A DNA stretch of 64,000 bases from JBOFBH01 sp051657715. GTDB lineage: Bacteria; Actinomycetota; Actinomycetes; Actinomycetales; Angustibacteraceae. The notes below the pieces were generated by a model, which did no database searches, was not told the DNA's origin, and worked only from the letters and a program-made list of their open reading frames with translations. The DNA lies in NCBI GenBank assembly GCA_051657715.1, contig JBOFLF010000035.1:1-64000 (forward strand), written 5' to 3'. A program made the position numbers and the translations under genes. This document shows, piece after piece, positions 16,455-24,800 of this stretch. The first letter of the stretch is position 1. Every line of letters starts with the position of its first letter.

Positions 16455-18929
16455 TCATCCGCCGCCACGACCGCTGTGCACATCGTCGGAGGTGAGGAAC
16501 CCCAGGCTGAACTGTTCGTTCAGGTCCAGCTCGTTGAGTGCGGACTGGCCGTGCTCCTGGTAGTAGAAGAGGAAGTCGTTCCACTCCTCAGTGCGTTCTG
16601 ATCGGTGGGCGTACAGATCGGCCAGGTTGACCATCTGGCCGTCCTCGACGAACGACGCGGCGTCCGGGTGGGCTCTGGCCCAGGCAGCTGGTGAGGCGTC
16701 GCCGGTGAGCAGGCCCGCTTGGTCCAGCAGGCTGACGTACTGCAGCGGTGTGGTCTGCCGCAGGTAGTCCTGCACGTCCTGGCCTTCGCTGTCGGCCTGA
16801 CCAGCGTGGTCCCGGTCTGGGAACGCGGCGTCCAGGAATGCGCTCTTGACGCCGTCGATGGCGAGGCCGCCGACGGTGCCGCCGACACCGCCGAGCTTGT
16901 CGATCGGCAGCTTGTCGATCCCCAAGCCCAGGACGAAGTCGACCGCTGCCCGGGCGTCCGCGTTGGCCTGGTCTCGCCCCGCGCCCGCAGCCACCAGGGC
17001 GTCCCGCAGGGCGAGCGCGGTGTCGTTCTGCGCCAACCCCTGCTGCAACGCCACCTGCTCCAACCGGCCTTGGTCCAGTGGGTGGGTGGCGGCCACCTCC
17101 AAGAAATCCCGGCGGAACGCTGCCTGCTGGGCAATCGCCAACTCCTGGTACCGCGGGTAACCGCGCTCCGGCTCCGCGTGCTCCCCGTGCTGCACGTAGT
17201 AGTCGGTGCCGAAGATCTGCGAGAGCAGGGTGTTCAGCTCGCCGCGGTCCAGGTTCGCCATCGCGATCCGCTGGTACTCCAGCAGCCCGTCCGGGTTGTT
17301 GCCGGCGACGCTGCCCTCGGCGCCGCTGCCGGCGTAGTTCACCGCCTGGACGTGACGGGTGAGGATGTTCACCATCGACTCGTCCATGGTCAGCGGGAAG
17401 CGGTCCGGGCGGGTGCCGTAGAAGTCCACCAGGTCCGCGACGATCTCGGCGGAGGCGTGGTTTCGGGTGCCCTGCTCGCCGGCACCGACGAACGAGGTGC
17501 CCGCCTCCAGGGCCTCGCCGAGCGTGGACCCCCAGGTGTAGAAGTTGCCCTGGGCGGTCCGGCCGTCGTAGAGCCAGTGCAGCAGGTCGGTGTCAGCATG
17601 CAGGTCGTCGTCGGTGAGCACATCCTGCGCGGCCGCAGGATCCTCGCCGAGGGCGTCGAACAGCATGGCCAACGCGTCGGCTCGGCCGGGTGCGTCGCCG
17701 ACCAGGCCGCGCCCGGCCTCGGTCGGCCAGGTGCCGTTCCCCTGGCCGAACACCGACCCCCAGCTCCACACCTCGTTCTCGGCCTGCATCCGGCGCTCGA
17801 AGGCGATGGTCTCCTCGGTGATCTCAGTGAGCAGCGCGCTGTCCCACAGGGCGCCGCTGCCCTGCCCGGCCTGCACGATCTCAGCCAGCAGCAGATACCC
17901 CTCGCCAGGCGGGACGTCGGCCGCGCGGTAGGTGTCCCGCAGCCCGTCGTACACGGACGTGGACACCGAGTACATGCTCTGGTACCTGTCGTTGGAGCCG
18001 AGCGCAAGCATCTGGGACACCGCGGTGACGACCTGCCCGTACCGCTCGCCGTCCTCACCGCTGACCCCCATGTGCGAGATCCGCTGCATGAAGATCAGGG
18101 CCTGCGGGTCGAGGCCTTGCAAGAAGCCCTGCCGGAACGCCTCGGAGTACACGTCGAGCCCGTCGAGGTAGGCCTGCACCTCGCCGGTGTCTATCTCGGT
18201 CACGTCGGGGAAGTCGGCCGCTGCCCGCTCGCCGTCGGTCCATGCCTGCGCGTCCTGCGGCAGGTCCAGCTGGCCGGTCATGGCCACCAAGGCGTCCCGG
18301 CGCACCTGCGCCTGGACCGCCAGCAACGGCAGGCCGCCGCGCTGATAGCTCGACACCGTCTCGTCCGAGACCGGGACGACGGTCGCGTCACGCAGCGCGG
18401 CACCGAGTGCGGCGCCCGCGGCCTGCAGCGTGGCGATCGTCTCCTGGTGCCCGGCGGCGATGCCTTTGAGGGTCCACCGCAGGGTGTCCGCGGCCCGGCC
18501 GCGGGTGATCCCGTACGCATCAGACGCTTCCTGCCGCCCGGCGGTGTCCGCAGCGCTGAGGCCGTCGATGGTGTTGTCCCGGTTGCGCTCGGCGGCGGCG
18601 ATGGCGTCGCCACAGTCCTGCTCGGCCTGGTCGTGCTGCCGGTTCAGCTGGTCGATGCTCTCCTGTGCGGTCTGCGCGGCGACGACGAAGACGCTGATGG
18701 CCTGGGCAGCCTCGGTGAACGTGGGCGAGAACTGCTGGCACTGTGCTCCGAGCCCGGTCATCTCGGTGGTGACCGCGGTCGCTGCCGCGCCGGTCCAGGT
18801 GCTGCCCAGATCCCCAGGCGCGCCGGAGATCCGCTGAGCATGTGTGGCCAGGTGTTCGGCCATGGTGCCCAAAGCCGCCTGCACGGCGGTGAGCGAGGCG
18901 ATGTCGACGTCCAGTGTGTAGTGGCCCAT
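16455..18929 (-). CDS. Giant WXG-domain protein 3 (putative type VII-like substrate)
   Basis: ATG at 18929 is preceded by GGGGAGG and lies 9 bases after the stop of the small partner gene, so the two are co-transcribed. The 824-residue protein begins LDVDIASLTAVQAALGTM and has TWTGAAATAVTTEM, closely paralleling the neighbouring giant protein. The middle is helix-rich and the last 60 residues are polar (Glu, His, Tyr). A glycine-rich stretch (GGVGGTVGGLA) is present around residue 700. There is no signal peptide, so export would need the WXG-like hairpin and a dedicated machine. Confidence 0.8.
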   Translation of the reverse strand: MGHYTLDVDIASLTAVQAALGTMAEHLATHAQRISGAPGDLGSTWTGAAATAVTTEMTGLGAQCQQFSPTFTEAAQAISVFVVAAQTAQESIDQLNRQHDQAEQDCGDAIAAAERNRDNTIDGLSAADTAGRQEASDAYGITRGRAADTLRWTLKGIAAGHQETIATLQAAGAALGAALRDATVVPVSDETVSSYQRGGLPLLAVQAQVRRDALVAMTGQLDLPQDAQAWTDGERAAADFPDVTEIDTGEVQAYLDGLDVYSEAFRQGFLQGLDPQALIFMQRISHMGVSGEDGERYGQVVTAVSQMLALGSNDRYQSMYSVSTSVYDGLRDTYRAADVPPGEGYLLLAEIVQAGQGSGALWDSALLTEITEETIAFERRMQAENEVWSWGSVFGQGNGTWPTEAGRGLVGDAPGRADALAMLFDALGEDPAAAQDVLTDDDLHADTDLLHWLYDGRTAQGNFYTWGSTLGEALEAGTSFVGAGEQGTRNHASAEIVADLVDFYGTRPDRFPLTMDESMVNILTRHVQAVNYAGSGAEGSVAGNNPDGLLEYQRIAMANLDRGELNTLLSQIFGTDYYVQHGEHAEPERGYPRYQELAIAQQAAFRRDFLEVAATHPLDQGRLEQVALQQGLAQNDTALALRDALVAAGAGRDQANADARAAVDFVLGLGIDKLPIDKLGGVGGTVGGLAIDGVKSAFLDAAFPDRDHAGQADSEGQDVQDYLRQTTPLQYVSLLDQAGLLTGDASPAAWARAHPDAASFVEDGQMVNLADLYAHRSERTEEWNDFLFYYQEHGQSALNELDLNEQFSLGFLTSDDVHSGRGGG

Positions 18930-18938
18930 GACCTCCCC

Positions 18939-19259
18939 CTACAACTCGACGGTGACGGTGCTGTCGGTGTCGACCGCGGACAGGTCCACCGCGAAGCGCC
19001 CGATGTTCCCGGCGATCAGCCCGGCCGACTGGGACGCCACGTCGAACGCGGCCTGCCAGGACAGACCAAAGGCGATCGCCCCCGGCTCCACCTGGTCGCC
19101 GACCTCCCCGCACGCTGTCACCAGCGTCTGCTGCCGGGTGAACACCGGTCCCGAGCTGTTCGCGAACTGGGCGGACAGGTCGTTGAACCGGTCTCGGGCC
19201 GTCTCCAACGCCGTGTAATCGGCCGACACCACCCCGCCGTCACCGTCAGGTATCTGCAC
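18939..19259 (-). CDS. Small WXG100-like partner protein 2
   Basis: GTG at 19259, 106 residues, no signal peptide. It shares with the small protein at 8449-8754 an ADYxxL opening, a central SWQAAFD, and a C-terminal NIGRFAVDLSAVD. It is the first gene of the minus-strand run and precedes a giant WXG protein gene by 9 bases, mirroring the coupled pair at 8449-11363 but with the order reversed. The likely role is binding to or escorting the giant protein; this is inference from the pairing. Confidence 0.75.
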   Translation of the reverse strand: MQIPDGDGGVVSADYTALETARDRFNDLSAQFANSSGPVFTRQQTLVTACGEVGDQVEPGAIAFGLSWQAAFDVASQSAGLIAGNIGRFAVDLSAVDTDSTVTVEL

Positions 19260-19363
19260 GATCGCCCCCTCTGGTTCGCTTCTGCCTCCTGAGCTTGGGG
19301 AACGAGTCTGCCGTAGAGGACCTACGTGGCCAACCCTGCCGCATCAACCGTCAAGCTGGCGCA

Positions 19364-19657
19364 TCACCACCACCGCTGTGACGGCTCTCCCTCGGCCTCC
19401 AAGATCTCCCGGCTGCGGGGGCCAGCCGGCTGAGCCAGGTCGAGGATCAGCGATAGCGGGATCCGCTCAGCGAGCAGGTGACGAAGCGGGTCGAGCGAGC
19501 CAGTCGTTCGCGGCGCTGGCCGTGGCGGCGGTCGGCCGACGAAGCGCCGGGAGACCTGCTCAGCCGGGTGGCCGACGGCGGGTCGACGGCCCGGGGCGGT
19601 CGAATCGGTCGGTGTGGCCGGGTCCGTCGCAGCACCACGTGTGGGCAGGCTGGGCAT
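19364..19657 (-). CDS. Possible small hypothetical protein
   Basis: A 97-codon minus-strand frame. Only its C-terminal part looks protein-like: LDPLRHLLAERIPLSLILDL followed by AQPAGPRSREIL. That resembles small actinobacterial hypothetical proteins with a (D/G)GIPLTLLIDL core. The N-terminal half is Pro/Arg-rich and may be untranslated, so the true start may be an internal GTG or TTG. No function can be given. Confidence 0.35.
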   Translation of the reverse strand: MPSLPTRGAATDPATPTDSTAPGRRPAVGHPAEQVSRRFVGRPPPRPAPRTTGSLDPLRHLLAERIPLSLILDLAQPAGPRSREILEAEGEPSQRWW

Positions 19658-19947
19658 GTGCGGCTCCAGGGTTCGCGACGGTGTCCACTATGGAGACGAT
19701 CGGCGCGTGGAGGCTGGCGCCTTGATGCGCCGTCACCGGAACGGCGGCACCGCCTGGTCCGATCGTGCGCACCACAGGGGTCAATGCGGATTATTTAATG
19801 CCAGGCACGAAAGGCGGTACGTCGCCGGAGGGCGGTTTCCGCTTCACCGATTGAATTGTTGGGCGCGATGTCAAGCGCGAGGTGGCTCAGCGTGCTGGCG
19901 TCGATGTGTCCTGTGATGTGTCCTGCTGGCACCGGTAGTGTCCCGGC
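19658..19947. other. Gene-poor stretch before the HEPN gene
   Basis: No convincing coding frame. At its right end is an 11-bp direct repeat, GATGTGTCCTG, at 19903-19913 and 19915-19925, just upstream of the HEPN gene. Lower GC patches (ATTATTTAATG near 19790, ATTGAATTGTT near 19852) contrast with the surroundings and fit foreign or promoter DNA. Confidence 0.4.
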
Positions 19948-20442
19948 GTGACCTCGGGGTACCAGCCGTCGCAGCCGCTGGCGCGGTGGCGTGGTGAGGG
20001 TCGGGTGGCCATCGACGAACTGGTCGCGGCACATCGGGCGATCGGTGGGACTGCTCCTGGTCGGCGGACGGCGACCCGGCAGATCAACCACGCGTTGGTG
20101 GTGCAGGTGGCGTCGCTGTTCCCATGGTTCGCGCGTGACCTGCACACGGCGTGCACCGACGCCGTGGTCGAGGCAACGCCGCAGCCGTTGCGGGCGATGA
20201 TGTACCGCGGTCTGACGAGCGGGCTGGCGTTGGACCGACGCAATGCCAGTCCGCGGTCGTTGGGTGACGACTTCGACCGGTTCGGCCGTCCGTTGTGGTT
20301 TCTCATCGAGGCGCTGGGTCCGCAGTACCAAATCCGTCGTCGCCGGTTGGAGGAGTTGAACCGGTGGCGCAACGCGATCGCGCATCAGGACTTCACCAAG
20401 GTGGGCGACGACCCGGTGACCGCTGGTACCCGGGTGTCGTAG
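19948..20442 (+). CDS. HEPN-domain protein (putative RNase)
   Basis: GTG at 19948 gives 164 residues, with no signal peptide or membrane segment. The C-terminal part carries LNRWRNAIAHQDF, which fits the HEPN RNase motif R-x4-H (Arg-Asn-x-x-x-His, near residue 145) of the MAE_28990/Abi-like group. The middle is helix-rich (INHALVVQVASLFPWFARDL). HEPN proteins are often metal-independent RNases in toxin-antitoxin or anti-phage systems. No partner antitoxin (MNT or similar) is seen beside it. It is isolated in a gene-poor segment next to a transposase remnant and a tRNA gene, so it is probably accessory DNA. Confidence 0.65.
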   Translation: MTSGYQPSQPLARWRGEGRVAIDELVAAHRAIGGTAPGRRTATRQINHALVVQVASLFPWFARDLHTACTDAVVEATPQPLRAMMYRGLTSGLALDRRNASPRSLGDDFDRFGRPLWFLIEALGPQYQIRRRRLEELNRWRNAIAHQDFTKVGDDPVTAGTRVS

Positions 20443-20788
20443 TCGGGCACAGCTGAGCCACCGAACCGATAGCGAGCAGCAGAGCGCGTCGCAGTGCTGG
20501 GTCAAGGGTGGCGTAGCCATCGCGTAGCGACGCCTTCTGGGCGCCCTTGACGCGGTGCGGAGATGCGCTGATGGTCGGCTGTCGGTTCGGCGGCGGAGGT
20601 CACGTCGCGCGCCTACCCGGGCATGGCCGAGTCGGGTGGTGAGGCACAGGGTGTGGGGTGCGCGGAGGGCCGTCAGGCCCGCAGCGCGGGGGGGGGTCCG
20701 CGCGCCCGGAGCCGATCCGCCAGGCGAGGCAGCGCGCCGGAGGCGATCTACTAGAACCGGCTCGGCAGCATGTGCCTCAAGACATCTG
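20443..20788. other. Structured non-coding stretch between HEPN gene and IS remnant
   Basis: No gene seen. It contains a nested inverted repeat: GTCAAGGG (20501-20508) with CCCTTGAC (20544-20551), and inside it GGCGT (20510-20514) with ACGCC (20530-20534). Further on is a hairpin GGGCC-GTCA-GGCCC near 20668-20681 and a run of nine or more G near 20690. It could be part of the decayed element. Confidence 0.4.
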
Positions 20789-21174
20789 TCGATCGGCGGT
20801 CGCCGGCTGAAGTCGCTGCGGTCGCGGTTCCCGGTCGCCGACCTGGACCGACTCGTGGCCCAAGGGGCAGTGCCGGCCGGTCCACCGCCGATGCCGACCC
20901 GTGGCGGCCCCGGGAGCAAGGCCGACCGGCACGTTGTGGGGTGCGAACGGACCGTGGCACGCAACGGGATGGTGTCGCTGGGCAACAAGCGGGATGGTGT
21001 CACTGGGCAACAAGATCGTGCTGGCAGCCGAGATCCTGGCAGGCCGACGGGTCGGGGTTCGGATCGAGGTCGGCGGACTGTTGATGTTCTTCGACCCCCG
21101 AAACCCGTGAGCTGCTGCGGACGCGGCTGAACCCGCTGACGTTGGAAGACACGGCCATCATTCAGCGCACCTAG
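20789..21174 (+). pseudogene. C-terminal remnant of an IS481-like transposase
   Basis: About 130 codons match my recollection of the end of actinobacterial IS481-type transposases: LKSLRSRFPVADLDRLVAQG, AVPAGPPP, CERTVARNGMVSLGNK, then IVLAAEILAGRRVGVRIE, LLMFFDP and TRELLRTRLNPLT. The frame is broken. A 25-bp tandem duplication (20965-20989 and 20990-21014, one mismatch) shifts the frame by +1. A second 1-base shift lies near 21103, with TGA at 21108-21110 before the TRELLRT part, and a TAG at 21172 ends the similarity. The DDE catalytic part is absent. Without a database search the family call rests on motif memory. Confidence 0.7.
20965..21014 (+). repeat. 25-bp tandem duplication inside the transposase remnant
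   Basis: Two adjacent 25-bp copies, 20965-20989 and 20990-21014, differ at one base (GTCGCTGG versus GTCACTGG). Since 25 is not a multiple of three, the duplication causes the frameshift that separates the two halves of the remnant. Confidence 0.95.
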
Positions 21175-21394
21175 CCGGTCGGGCCGATCCGCGCGTAGCT
21201 GCAAAAGCCAACGGCCACGGACCGCTGGCACCTCAACTTTTTAGCCCATCCGTCGCATATCAAGTGGCAGACGAACGTCGCGGATCTATTGACGGATCAC
21301 ATGACCACACCGAGGATGACCACTTGTGCCGTGTCCTGCATGTGTCCTGATCTGCGTGGTCTGACATGGCTGTTGGCCTTCTGACCTGGGTGGA

Positions 21395-21470
21395 TGGTGC
21401 GCCATCAGGGACTCGAACCCCGAACCCGCTGGTTAAGAGCCAGCTGCTCTGCCAATTGAGCTAATGGCGC
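21395..21470 (-). tRNA. tRNA-Lys (anticodon CTT)
   Basis: Read on the minus strand the 76 bases fold as a tRNA: acceptor GCGCCAT pairs with ATGGCGC, the anticodon stem is GCTGG/CCAGC around loop CTCTTAA (anticodon CTT, lysine AAG), and the T-arm is GGGGTTCGAGTCCC. The 3' CCA is encoded (21395-21397, with discriminator A). Its 3' end faces the gene-poor segment with the HEPN gene and the IS remnant, the usual orientation for an integration site in a tRNA 3' end. Confidence 0.95.
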
Positions 21471-21844
21471 GACGTCGGCGAGGGTAGCAGCCGGCGTCAG
21501 GGCGGCGAAAATCCTGCGGCAGCTCGGGCCGCCGCGCTGGCCAATCCGTCTCCCCCCCGTACCGGGGGTTCAGGATCCACCCGATTTCGGTCTGCCGCGC
21601 CGCTCGGCTCTCCAGGCGCAGGACGACCTCACCGAGCACCTCACCCGCAGACGAGGGTGCAGACGGCCAAGCCCGTGGCGGTTCCGTGGCGTGGCGGCGT
21701 CTGGTCCTGCCCGTACCGTGTCGTCCGGGCTGAGTGCATCTGAGTGGTCGCGTCAGTCGTCGGGAGCGGGTGCGACGAGCCGTTTGCCGAAGGGCCGGGA
21801 CGATCGTCGCAGCGACGGGACGGGCGTCAACGAGAGGAGTGCCG
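21471..21844. other. Intergenic region between tRNA-Lys and the FtsK-like ATPase gene
   Basis: 374 bp carrying the tRNA promoter on the minus strand and presumably the ATPase promoter on the plus strand; neither is clear by eye. A C-run/G-run inverted repeat around CCCCCCGTACCGGGGG (about 21553-21568) is the only distinct structure. Confidence 0.4.
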
Positions 21845-24800
21845 GTGCGTTTCGGCGTCACGGTGGTGGACGGTCGGGGCGACCGCTGGGTGGACGTCGC
21901 GTTGGACGCTGAGCCGGAGCAGCCGCTCGCCGAGCTGGTGCCGGCGCTCACCGCGCTGCTGGACGACCCGGTGCACCCCTCATTCGCGGCGCATGTCCCG
22001 CTCTGGGTGGACGGGCGCCCAGCGGATTCGTCGATGTCGTTGCGGGGCAACGGGATTCGGCCGGGCAGCGTCGTGGCGCTCTACCTGGATCCCGGCACCT
22101 GTGCTGAGCCGGGCGGGGTCGCCGAGTTGCGGGTGGTGGGCGGTCCTGGAGCTGGCCGAGTGCACCGGCTCCGTCTTGGCGAGACCGTGGTCGGCTGCGG
22201 CGCCCCCGGGTGGTCGCTGCCGGACCTGCTGCTGCCCTCGGACGCGCTGCGGGTGGTGGCCACTCCGGACGGCGAGGTCGCCGTCCGGTCAGCGGACGGA
22301 CTTATCGCCCGGTTGGCGGACAAGCTGCTGAGCGCGGACGGTGAGCGCGCGGACGGTAAGCGCGCGGACGGTAAGCGCTCGGACGGTGAGCGCGCGGATG
22401 GTAGGCGCTCGGACGGTGATGGTGCCGATGGGCACGGGATGCCGTGGCCGGTGGGGGAGTACCTGTCGGTGGGGGGCACGGTGCTGCAGCGCACTGAGGT
22501 CGGCGTCCCGGTGGCGGAGGCCGGGCCGGGCACGGAGCATGCCGGCGTCGACGTCGTCCGGCCGCCGCGACTGCTGCCGCCGTCCCGGGAGGTTTCGTTC
22601 ACCCTTCCCGTCGAACCCGGCGAACGGCCGCGGACGCCGATCCCGTGGCTCATGGTGTTCGCGCCGGCGCTGATCGCCATCCCGATGTTCTTCTTCTTCG
22701 GTCCGCGAGCGATCGTCTTCGCGGCGATGTCCCCGTTGCTCGCGCTCGCCAACGTGGTCTCGTCCCGTCGGGGGTCGCGCCGGGAGCACCGGCGGGCCAC
22801 CGAGCGGTACCAGCGCGACCTCGCCGACGTCGAGGAGCGGATCGCGGTCGGGCTGCGGGCCGAGCGGGACCAGCGCCGCGACCTAGGCCCGGACCCCGCG
22901 CTGGTGCTGCTCACCGCCCTCGCTCCGGGCCGCCGGCTCTGGGAACGCCGCCGCACCGACCCCGACCACCTGGTGCTGCGGCTCGGGCTGGCCGACCAGC
23001 CGGCCACGGCCACCGTCCGGCACCCACGGCTGGACCCCTCGCGCGAGACGCCGCCGCTGCGGACCCTGGCCGACGTCCCGGCCGGCGTCGCGTTGCGCGA
23101 GGTCGGCGTGGTCGGGCTGGCCGGCCCGGCCGAACCGCGGGACGCGGTGGCGCGGTGGCTGGTCGCGCAGACCGCGGTGCTGCACAGCCCCCGGGACGTT
23201 CGGGTGGTGGTGCTCACCGATGCCGACAGCGCCGAGCGGTGGGACTGGACGCGATGGCTGCCGCACCTGGTCGACCCGGACGGGCTGGCGCCGGTGTCCG
23301 TCGGTACCGACCAGGAGTCGACGGGACGCCGGCTCGCCGAGCTGACCCGGTTGGTCACCGAGCGGACCGCGGCCCGGTCGACGGCGGGGTACTCGGCCAC
23401 CGCCCAGGCGGCGACGGGGTACTCGGCCGGTGGCCGGTCCGGGCTGCCGCCGGCGCCGGACGTGCTGGTGGTGCTGGACGGAGCGCGGCGGCTGCGGGCG
23501 CTGCCCGCCGTCGTCCAGCTGCTGCGGGACGGCCCGCCGGTCGGGGTGTACCTGCTGTGCCTGGACGATGAGGCCCGGCAGCTGCCCGAGGAGTGCCGTG
23601 CCGTCGTCGACCTCGACGACCTGGCGGCCGATGCCCGGGTGGTGTTGCGACGCTCGTTGGCCGAGGACGTCCCAGGCATCCGCCCGGACCTGGTCGAGGT
23701 CGCCTGGGCGCGGCGGTTGGCCCGGGCGCTCGCCCCGCTACGGGACACCACCCCGGAGGACGACGACGTCGGTCTGCCGGCCAGCGCGCGGCTGCTGGAC
23801 CTGCTCGACCTGGAGCCACCGACACCGGACGCCCTGTGCACCGGGTGGTCTGTTGGCCCGGCCTCGGGAGCGGGTGGCGCTGGTCGCACCGACGTCGTGG
23901 TTGGCGTCGGGTTCGACGGCCCGTTCCAGGTGGACCTGCGTCGGGACGGCCCGCACGCGCTGGTCGCGGGCACCACCGGGGCCGGTAAGTCCGAGCTGCT
24001 GCAGACCCTGGTGGCCGCGCTCGCGGTCGCCAACCGCCCCGACCAGCTGACCTTCGTCCTGGTCGACTACAAGGGTGGCGCGGCATTCCGCGACTGCGCT
24101 CGACTGCCGCACACCGTCGGCCTGGTCACCGATCTGGACCAGCACCTGGTGTCCCGGGCGCTGACGTCCCTGGGTGCGGAGCTGCGTCGACGTGAGCACG
24201 TGCTGGCCGCCGGGGGAGCCAAGGATCTGGAGGACTACCTGGCTCTGCGGGCCACCGACCCGGCCCTGCCGACGCTGCCCCGGCTGGTGCTGGTGATCGA
24301 CGAGTTCGCCGGATTGGTCGCGGAGTTGCCGGACTTCGTCACCGGTCTGGTCGCGATCGCCCAGCGGGGCCGGTCGCTCGGCATCCACCTGGTGCTGGCC
24401 ACCCAGCGGCCGACGGGAGTGGTGTCCCCGGAGATCCGGGCCAACACCAACCTGCGGATCGCCCTGCGGGTCACCGACGACGGCGAGAGCCGCGACGTCA
24501 TCGACGCGCCGGACGCCGCTCGGATCGCCCGTGCCACCCCCGGTCGGGCGTTCGTGCGCACCGGGCACTCCAGCCTGATGCCGTTCCAGGCCGGCCGGGT
24601 GGGCGGGCGCCGTCCCACGAGCAGCACAGCACAGCCGCGCCGGCCCGCGATCTCGTCGCGGCTCTCGCCAGCGTCCGTGGACTCGCCGGCATCCCGGCCG
24701 ACGACCGCGGTGCCGACGGTGCGGCCGGTGCCGCTGGTGTGGCCGGTGCCGTGGCAGCGGGCCGGCCTGCCGGCTCCTACCCGGCCAGCCCCCGGCGGTC

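Noticed and set aside
16719..19292. Long plus-strand open frame of 857 codons opposite the giant WXG genes
   Set aside because: It is a GC-driven shadow: Arg/Gly/His/Val-rich, with no domain, antisense to two well-supported genes with good ribosome sites and mutual similarity.
20443..20788. Complete IS element with terminal inverted repeats
   Set aside because: No matching terminal repeats or target duplication could be found around the transposase remnant.
21553..21568. C-run/G-run hairpin as the tRNA-Lys terminator
   Set aside because: The tRNA is transcribed leftward, so this structure is upstream of it, not downstream.
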